In this document: in pieces, positions 56,103 through 64,000 of the stretch
Numbering within the stretch: the stretch's first letter is position 1
How the letters are laid out: every line of letters starts with the position of its first letter
Assembly (NCBI GenBank): GCA_946122785.1
Contig: CAMGYJ010000004.1
Span: 54,568,679 to 54,632,678 of the forward strand
DNA length: 64,000 nucleotides
Direction: 5' to 3'
Source: Linum tenue
Taxonomy: Eukaryota; Streptophyta; Magnoliopsida; Malpighiales; Linaceae
The notes under the pieces: generated by a model
The model's input: the letters and a program-made list of their open reading frames with translations, nothing else
Database searches by the model: none
Told to the model about the DNA's origin: nothing
Made by a program: the position numbers and the translations under genes

Positions 56103-57890
56103 TCAAGTTCCACGGAGAGAACGGACCTTGTCCTTAATCAACTTCCTTTCCCAGTCAGATACATCTTCAAAAGCATCTTCTGGAAGATTATCAAATGGTT
56201 CCTTCCAGGAATCATTCTTTGCCAAATCATACGTGGCTCCTCTTATGGATCTCTTATTAGGTCCGCATGGCCTCTTTGATGTTAATGCATCGTATGCTGC
56301 GTTCAGCTGTCAAAAGCAGTTCAAGTCATTGATAATAGTTAAACAAATTGCATTGCAACATTCAACGGCAGTAGCCAGTGAGATTCATGACTGATTATGG
56401 TCCCCGGTTCAGCTTCCTGCAACTAAAACTTTGACATCCGAAATGGCATTGGCATTGTAGGATGCAAAAGGTCATTCAAGGACTACTTACATTCATGTCA
56501 CAGAACCAGAACATGTAAGCAACTGTGACAGCAGGGGCTCTGCCGAGTCCAGCAGTGCAATGAACATAAACTCTCCCTTTGCCCTCAGAGACGGCCCATT
56601 CCAAAGACGAAACAGCCTTGGGAAGTATGCTCCGCAATGAATCAGGGTTGAAGTCTACAGCCTGGACAAAGAAAAATGAAAAGAAAACGTAATTTCTACT
56701 AAGTGCTGGACTGCTGGTAGAAGGAAAAAATCAGTGTAGTATATCAGCAACATCTCAACAAGATTAGACCCAATTTGCTTACAGGCCTTCTCATGTGACG
56801 GACTCCAAGCTCTCGACACCTTTTTACGATGGACTGCAGGTCAATACCCCAAAACTCCACATCCTTGTCCTGCTGCAAATTCAGAATGTAGGCAACATTC
56901 TCCTCACCTTTCAAATGATCAATGTCTTCAGGCTTCTGAGGCTGGGAGCCCACGATAACATCATCGGTGATCAGCGTGTAGTTCATACCTGAAAGACCCG
57001 CCACATTGATCACTATTTAAGATGGGTTGAAATAACAATAATACATTTAAATCAGAAAGCAAATCGCTCCAAAGTAGTGAAGTTCTAGGAACACAGAACT
57101 TGGAGGGTAAATGGGTTTCAGTCCATTCTGAACAGGGCAGGGCGAAAAGGGACAGAAAAGTTGATCACATTCACAGCCACAAAAGTTCACTCAAAAGCCA
57201 GCAGCACAGTAATCTTAACAGTAAAGCAGTTTCCTGGTTGCGCCTTTTCTTCCCTTTTTAGTGCCTCTAATCTAACCCCTATCAGACAAATCCAATTGGT
57301 AGCCTTTTGGTTTGTGAAACTGAAATCAGTTGACCACACAAAAGGCAAACTGTCAAGTGCCATCCCAGACCGATGCCGGATCCAGCCACGATTTGTGTCG
57401 AGATTCAACGATGAGTTCAGACAAACCAAATGCACGAAACAAGGGAAGGATTCTAAACCATGGAATGCAAACAAATAACAAAAAAGAATCGAGAACAAAA
57501 ACAAACCCGGCTAATGATTTGCTGTTTCCCCAGATTTTGGAGCAGAAAAAATGATGACACCATAAATCTAACCAAATACACGATCAAAGTTAAGATTTGA
57601 GACGAACCCAGATCATGGTGATACTCATATGGATTCCGCATCATCCTTTTCATGGCAGTGTTGTATTCTTCCATCCGGTTCCTCGAGCTCAACGATACAT
57701 TAGTATCATTATTATTTCTGCTGCTCTCGTTCCTTGCTACCTGACAGCTGATTCTGAACCAATCTCTCCTCTTCTTGATAGGAACCATGAAGCTGCAATT
57801 GCCTTCAGGCTTCCCTCGCAATCGAATCTCATAATTTGGGTATCTGTAACTCGCTGGCGAGAGGGACATCACGTTCATCTTCTTCTCCAC
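56103..57890 (-). CDS. LSF2: Phosphoglucan phosphatase LSF2, chloroplastic
   Basis: Four coding exons on the minus strand: 57890-57608, 56988-56783, 56661-56491, 56306-56103. Splice sites are GT-AG and phases agree, giving 287 residues (Arabidopsis LSF2 has about 282). Residues 1-60 are basic and Ser/Asn-rich, consistent with a plastid transit peptide. Then come MEEYNTAMKRMMRNPYEYHH, the dual-specificity phosphatase domain with the active-site loop HCTAGLGRAP (Cys198, Arg204) and the plant-specific C-terminal region ending in LRGT. LSF2 removes C3-linked phosphate from starch glucans in the chloroplast stroma, acting with SEX4 in starch breakdown; unlike SEX4 it has no carbohydrate-binding module, as here. 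It is divergent from the HAD gene. A fragment of its 3' end is duplicated at 54117-54545. Confidence 0.96.
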
Positions 57891-58314
57891 AGCTACAAGC
57901 TTTCTTACAAATTTGGTATCTCACTGTGTGTTCTTATTTAACTTTCCTGTTCTCTTCTTCCTCGTCCCGAAAAAAAAAAGTTATATTGTTAATTTATTGT
58001 GGTTGTAAATATTATATATACGGAATATTCCCGGGTAAAAATTGGACCCGGTTTAGCTATTCGGGTCCAAAACTAAAACCAAAATGTTAAGAGGAAAATT
58101 CCTCCTCGGCTAGGCCCTCTCCTCTCCTCTCCTTCCCAGTTCCCACTTCTCTCCTCTCTATCTGCTTCTTCGTTACTTGTGAGCTGAACATGAAAGGCTT
58201 CAAATCGTTTTAACTCAGAGAAGAAAAAAGTATCAGTCTTTTAGCGGCGAAATTAGCCAAAAGGTAGAGTTTGGTTTGGGTTAGGTGGCGGCGGCGGCGG
58301 GGGAGGGAAAAACG
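57891..58314. promoter_or_regulatory. Shared 5' region of LSF2 and the HAD gene (head-to-head)
   Basis: Only 424 bp separate the two start codons on opposite strands, and this must include both leaders. The HAD side has CT-rich and GGCGGCGGCGGCGG sequence next to its ATG. No single core element could be assigned with confidence. Confidence 0.6.
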
Positions 58315-61300
58315 ATGGAGTGCAGTAGTTGCAGCAGCAGAAGTTCATCTTCTTCTTTACTACTTCCGGCTAGACCTTCTTCTTTTCGCGTCCCTCACTC
58401 TCTCGTTCCTTCCAAGCTCAGACCATCAGTAAGCATGCATTCCTCCTAATGATTATTATTATTATCTTTTCTTAATTTTCTGTCGCGTACATGTGCAGCC
58501 CTCTTCAATCATAATTGTGGGTTTCTCAATTTGCAGAAAACAAAGCTACATCAGCGTCTAAGCGTCACGAGTGCTTGCGGCCAGGATCGCAATGACTCTG
58601 TTGATGGGTTTTCCATCCTCCCCAGCAAGCTTTTCTCGCAGGAGGTAACCCCCTTTCCTTTGCAGGGTTTCCCCTCCTTTTCTAGTTGGGATTTGGATAA
58701 GTCACAATTTTATCTACTGGGTAGAGTTTGTTTACATCTGTTGATCATTTTTAGGCTATTGGAGCTGAATATGGAGAAGGTTTCGAAACATTCAGACAGG
58801 ATGGACCTATGAAGGTTGATGTGGTAAGCGATTCTTTTCTCCCCAATGAAATTGATAAATTTCTTTAGCTCTTGGTTGTCTCTAGCCGTTTCTTTTTTGT
58901 TGCTGTTTGCTGGAAATTTTGTTGGGTTTTGTCTTATGGTGAATATTCGTTTTAATGGTGAGAATTTTTTAGGATTTTCTGAATGAGAGACTGCAAGAAG
59001 GTTTTCTAAAACGGATACGTTATGCCATGAAGCCAGACGAAGCATACGGTCTTATCTTCTCTTGGGATAATGTTGTGGTAAGTGCTCTAACTCTTTGCCT
59101 TGCCTCATTCAAAAATGTAATTTTGAAATGGATAAGCAATTGTTCATCTGTTAGCCAGATAGGAGGGGGTGCAAACCATGAAGTTTCTATTGTTTGGCTG
59201 TAAAGAAGTTCTTGTATCTTGAAGGATACACTCTTTTCTTTTGTTTTAGTTAGGTGTCATCTCCATGTTCGATTCTTGTCCATGGCATGGCTGCGTCATT
59301 GTTAGACACACTTGAAGAAAATATGGATTCTTTTGCCAAGATTACACATCTAAGAACTTAGAACCCATAATTTGGGATTTCTTTTCTTTTCTCCATAAAC
59401 CCTATTTATCCTATTTGCGGTGCTGATCCTTCTTTGTGTTCCTTGGTATTGAGACCATGGCAGTTGATTTTATTTCTGCTACTGTCTTTAAGGCCTTCAG
59501 ACCTCTCTGCTTACATTTGGCTTGAACGTGCACCTAGAAATTCTATTAATATTCTTAAGAGTGCAGTGGATAATTACTGTTAGTAGGGAGGCTTGCTGCC
59601 CTCATACTTCTACCCAACATGAATTGAATTGATCCAATGTTTAAAAACCAAAAGTAATCCTCAGGGTGTCGAGTACCTGATTTAAGGGATCGGTCATAAA
59701 CTTCTTAATTGCCTAAATTTTCCGAAGTGGACTTGCAGTTGTACACTCTATTGAGAATGGTGTGGTTGTGTTTCAGACAGATACTCGAACTATGAAGATG
59801 AAGATATGGAAACAGCTTGCTTCTGAAGAGGGTATGCTACTAATGCTTTTCCCTTTATATTCCGTCTTATAGAAAGGCAATTGCTTTTTTAGCTTAATCA
59901 GTCCTTTTTTTTTTTTTTATGGTTCAGTCTATTTTATGGGCATGAAGAGAAGCTTTTAGTGAAATACATAAATACTTTATCTAAAGCTTTTTCATTGCCA
60001 TCTTGGTTCTCCACTGAAACTAGTTTTGTTATTTAGTTTATGTCCATGAAAAGTTATTGCCATTACAAATCTGAAGTTGGATGAATACTTTTTTCCTTCT
60101 TGTTGAACAGTTCAAGATGACATAATGTCGTGCTAAAGTATGAAATCATTGTATTATCGAACCCTCTGGTATTCAGGACTTGGTTTGAAAGACTAGGAAC
60201 AAAACTAACTATGTCAATCAAATGATTTTTTTGTAGTTATGCAACACTAATGGAAGTGAACCTTGCTTTTAACTGGTCTTCCTTCCTTTGGATAAACGCA
60301 GTCATTGCTTACCTTTACCGTATGGTGACCCACTGGAATTACATTGTTGTCATTTCTGATTTTCAAAAGCTTTTATATGTAGGAAAGGAAATACCTGAAG
60401 ATGAACATGTGCAAAGACTGATGCTATATGCAGGTGCTGACCATGTATTGCGTAAGGTTTGGGAATTTCAGTGTCTTTATAAACATTGGTTCTTGTTTCT
60501 ACCCAAGTTTCATAATCTTTCCCGTCAAATATGGATTTGGATTCACTCATTTTCCATTTCCTTCTTAGTACAAAAGAATTTGCACTTTTATGTTTTGTGA
60601 TAACTGTAGCTATGATTATTTTCTATCTTTGTTTGCACACGAAATTGCTCTCTGTTTTCTAGAATATATGGTTTTCTAAAGCTTCTGTTGATGCTCCTTG
60701 TACTCTCATGCTTCTCATTTAACTGCATACAATTCTAGTTGTTAGGAGAATGAAGAGTAAATGTTTGGCAGATGTTCTATGGTCTCCAACTGTAGGACTT
60801 TAGTCCTGTGTTTCAGTAATTTATCGGGCTATAGAGAGCATCTTCATATTTTCCAGTCACTGGGAGTATTCATTCAGAGTTATGACAGTGGTCGCTTGTT
60901 TTTTATTGAGGCGATAAAAAATTATACATTTACTGTAAATGATTGATGCTTGATACAACTATCTTACAGTCCTGAGTTTTATAGTTCCTAGAACATAGCT
61001 GGAGGAACATATCCAGATTTTATGAAGAAAAATATGACATGGGCATCATTCAAGTTGTGCCTGTCACTTTAGAGTCAAGAAGTGAGGATTGTGGATCATT
61101 TATTTGTTTGTTCCTTTTCTCCTGTGACCAATGTTTTCAAGGGTTGTTCGAATAAGGTGAAAGGAGAGAGGACTTGTTACTCACTGCTAACATGAGGTGT
61201 GTCTAATTCCAAACGGATCAAAAGAAGGGATGTTTTAGGACGGCTGTTGACTGAAGACCGGAATTTCATCTTTTCTTGTCGTACTTGAATATTCGTGTAT

Positions 61301-62917
61301 GCTCATTTGTCAGTGTTGCAAATTACATGTTAAACACGTACAATGTCTATAGTTCATGATTTTCGATGCATTTTGTCTTATTATCCTCAGAAACTTACAG
61401 GTATTACTGTGGGAGTTGTCAGAAAGTGAATTGGAGAGGTTAAAGTCAAGGCTGTCTCAGTTATATGTGGACCATCTTGTTAAAGTGAGTATATCTCTTT
61501 TATTCGTTGTTTTGATAAGTTGGTGAAAAGGCAAATGATCATAATTATACTTTTTATTCAGCTCAAGAAACCGATTGGTGGTCTTCGAGAGTGGCTGGAT
61601 GCAGTGTCTAGATCTGGCATCCCTTGTGCTGTGGTTTCAAGTCTTGACCGGATCAGCATGGTTGAAGCCTTGGACCGCTTGGAGCTCAAGAAGTATTTTC
61701 AGGTTTGTTTTGCTTAATGTAGAAAAGGGCAACATTCAGTAGCACGATTTGTAGGGATAGATGGTCCACATGACTATAATCATTGGCCATCGTTTGTGCT
61801 TCCCCTCATTCCATGACCTTTATGTTTTTCCAGGCAGTAGTGTCGGAGGAAGATGGCATGGAGTCAATAGCCCACAGATTTCTTTCTGCAGCTGTCAAGG
61901 TATTTGCATTCCACATGTTTTGCATTGAAGTTTATTTACAGGTCTTCCTAGAATCACAGTATTCCTTCCTTTTCATCTTCGATTAACTATAACCGGTAGC
62001 TGCTAACTCTTTAAATGTACATGCTAATGACAAACTCATTCTTGTTAATCTTTTGGCAGCTAGATAGGAAACCATCAAAATGTGTGGTATTTGAGGATGA
62101 TCCCAGAGGAGTTACTGCTGCACACAACTGTACTATGATGGCCGTGGCATTAATTGGCGTCCACCCTGCGTAAGTACTCTCCTTATTCAAACAGATTTTA
62201 GTAGAGTTTAGTAGCTTACCCTCTCCTGCAATTCACACCTATCATTCTTTCTCCGAAACTACAACAACTCAATTTGATTCAAAAAATAGATGTCGATTGG
62301 AATTGCTGACTGGAGATATAGTTGAGTGAGTGAAAGAATTATTGAAACAAGTGAATGATTGTAAAATGATTAGGTGGTTCCACAAGGTGTTGGCTTTTCT
62401 AGATACAAATATTAAAATATGTGAACCGGAGTGAGGTAACTAAAATGCTCCAGAAACGTTTGGAGTTTTATTGAAGAAAAACACAGGAAGGGCTGGAAAT
62501 GTAGATATGGTAAAGGTAATATGGTAGAAGTTTGAAATTGGACAGATCTATTTGATTAAGTAGTCTTTGGATCTCCTTGTTTGAGGAGTTAGTTGGGCAG
62601 ATCTATTTGACTGAGGAAGTGTTGGATCAACCTACCTTGTGAAATGTTTTACCATCGTTCTTTGGTATGATACCATGTAAAGTTCAATGATGTTTGCTTC
62701 TATGTTATTCCGTGGTGGAAAAATTGAATTATGATACGTTTGCTACAGGTATGAATTGGTGCAGGCTGATCTTACAGTGGCGAGCTATAACGATCTGTCA
62801 GTAATCAACCTCCGTAGGTTATTTGCCAACAAAGGTTCGACATTTATGGACATGGAAAAGCAGAGCATAGAGAAGTCTCCACCCAAAAGAAAGCTAAGCA
62901 TTGACACCATTTTCTGA
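58315..62917 (+). CDS. HAD-superfamily hydrolase, CbbY/PyrP2-like, probably plastidic
   Basis: Eleven coding exons: 58315-58428, 58537-58644, 58755-58823, 58973-59077, 59777-59831, 60383-60456, 61401-61484, 61562-61702, 61834-61899, 62060-62169, 62749-62917. All phases agree; product 364 residues. The Ser-rich, basic N-terminus (SSRSSSSSSLLLPARPSSF) looks like a plastid transit peptide. Conserved stretches include IGAEYGEGFETFRQDGP, AVVSEEDGMESIAHRFLS and CVVFEDDPRG. HAD motif II (Ser229/Ser230), the motif III Lys and motif IV (EDD, 284-286) are present, but motif I reads FSWDN: the first, nucleophilic Asp is Ser127 while Asp129 is kept. It is related to the plant family that includes the riboflavin-pathway phosphatase PyrP2, but the substrate is not certain and catalysis is questionable. 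Confidence 0.92.
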
Positions 62918-63190
62918 AGGAGACCAGTTTCCATCTCCCCTCCATGTTCCAACTTGTACGTCTTTAGCAATGTACCAATCTTCTATTCCAATTTCCAATA
63001 CCCCTGTTAAGAATCAATACGTGCTGAATGGCTCTTGTAAATCTTTGCTCTCCTTTCGCATTCTTTATGCGGACATATGTTATGCATTAGCTATTTAGCT
63101 TGAAGGTTCAGGTTCAGATATTGATGTACTGGAAATTGGAGATAGGCTATCAGACTGACTGATGGAGGAGTAATGGAGTCTATGTTGCAG
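62918..63190. other. 3' flank of the HAD gene
   Basis: Presumed 3' untranslated region and intergenic DNA; no clear polyadenylation signal was assigned. Confidence 0.45.
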
Positions 63191-63194
63191 CAAC

Positions 63195-63400
63195 TCCTAT
63201 CTACTAGGGGTGGTAGTTAACCGAGCAGTTATTGGTCAACCAAGAAACCGAATCGAAATATGTGGTTAGTCGGCTAACCGAAAATAAAAAACCGAACCAA
63301 AATGCTTCGGTGGGAGCATTTTAGCTTTTAATTAACCGAGTGGTTTTCGGTTTCTAATCGATAAAAAATTAGTGCATCGATAACTAACCGTCTAGCCACT
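63195..63400. mobile_element. Truncated hAT-MITE-like sequence
   Basis: Starts TAGGGGTGGTAGTTAACCG and is made of AACCGA/TCGGTT words (ACCGAACC, GGTTTTCGGTT), the usual composition of a family of plant hAT MITEs. The right terminus is missing; it runs into the Copia fragment. Confidence 0.45.
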
Positions 63401-63477
63401 ATTTCCTTCCCTTCCCCATCGCGTGACTCCACTTCCTCATCACCAAATTCCATTCCCACAATCGAATCTGTAAGTGA

Positions 63478-64000
63478 ATATAATTCTGCAATATTCAAAA
63501 TTGCGTCACAGTTGAAATTGTGCGGAGAAAAGATCACTGATGAAGATCTCATGGAAAAGACTTTTTCCACATTTCATGCATCAAATGTGCTTTTGCAACA
63601 ACAATATCGTGAAAAGGGTTTCAGGAGGTATTCTGAACTTATTTCCTGCCTCCTGGTAGTAGAATAAAATAACGAGCTTCTAGTGAGGAACCACGGATCC
63701 CGACCAACTGGTGCTACTGCATTCCCAGAAGTGAATGCGAGAAGATATAACAAGTGTCGACCTCGTGGCCGTGGTCATGGTCGTGGTCAAACCAATCATG
63801 GATATGCACGAGGTGGCAATCCTTATTCTGGACGTGGGTTTCCACATGGTAATAGTTCAAAAGGCACATATGAACATGGTGGTAGCTCCAAAAATGCACA
63901 TTTCCACTAGAAGTGGAAAAATATTAACAAAGTAGTGAAGGGTCAAGATGGTCACAAAACATCCGAGAATACTTGTTACCGTTGTGGTGGTAAAGGTCAT
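63478..64000 (+). pseudogene. Copia gag fragment (TNT1-94-type), runs off the window
   Basis: Reads CGEKITDEDLMEKTFSTFHA (a common plant Copia gag stretch), then YSELISCLLVVE, a TAG stop at 63663-63665, NNELLVRNHGSRPTG, a Gly/Arg/His-rich RNA-binding linker, another stop (TAG, 63908-63910) and the beginning of a CCHC zinc knuckle (CYRCGGKGH) at the window edge. The 5' part of gag and any LTR are absent on the left, so it is a truncated copy. Confidence 0.8.

Noticed and set aside
1..64000. tRNA, rRNA or snRNA genes
   Set aside because: No cloverleaf with A/B boxes or recognisable rRNA/snRNA sequence was seen. The TGGTATCAGAGC matches are LTR primer sites.

Overview
The window is nuclear DNA of a flowering plant, most likely a eudicot. 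It has spliced genes with GT-AG introns, AT-rich intergenic DNA and a dense load of plant transposons (Copia, Athila/Tat-like Gypsy, LINE, hAT, Tourist, MULE). Single-copy genes point to a land plant: ETG1/MCMBP, the plastid glucan phosphatase LSF2, a plastid-type HAD protein and two secreted peptide-hormone precursors. The species cannot be named from the sequence.

Layout. 1-9.6 kb is a patchwork of transposons: a hAT element with 8-bp target duplications, an internally deleted Copia element, a 1.47-kb MULE-like element with a 51-bp satellite, and a Tourist MITE. 10.8-18.6 kb is a large element with its genes on the minus strand: a spliced accessory gene, a degenerate FAR1/MULE transposase, and a transposon-protein ORF interrupted by a hAT MITE. 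Its non-coding parts carry dozens of GGTCGACC-like palindromes in pairs exactly 21-22 bp apart. 19.8-31.8 kb is a decayed Athila/Tat-like Gypsy element on the minus strand. A 1.6-kb TRIM-like LTR element (TSD GTCGG) sits inside its RNase H region, and a recent ~5.4-kb tandem duplication copied both; the second copy then lost 689 bp of integrase. 31.9-38.2 kb holds a fold-back element, an LTR remnant and featureless DNA.

The gene-bearing half starts at 38.2 kb with an IDA-like peptide gene (minus), then a group-II CEP-type peptide gene at 40.65 kb (plus). A broken LINE-1 follows at 42.3-45.9 kb. ETG1 (14 coding exons, 48313-52290) has a consensus E2F site about 140 bp upstream of its ATG. LSF2 (minus, 4 exons, 56103-57890) and the HAD gene (plus, 11 exons, 58315-62917) are divergent and share about 420 bp of upstream DNA. 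A diverged copy of the LSF2 3' end lies 1.6 kb away at 54117-54545. The window ends inside a Copia gag fragment.

Most promising for new biology: the phased paired palindromes of the 10.8-18.6 kb element, which together with its accessory ORFs resemble the motif-array/anti-silencing arrangement known from VANDAL-type MULEs, and the IDA-like and CEP-like peptide genes.
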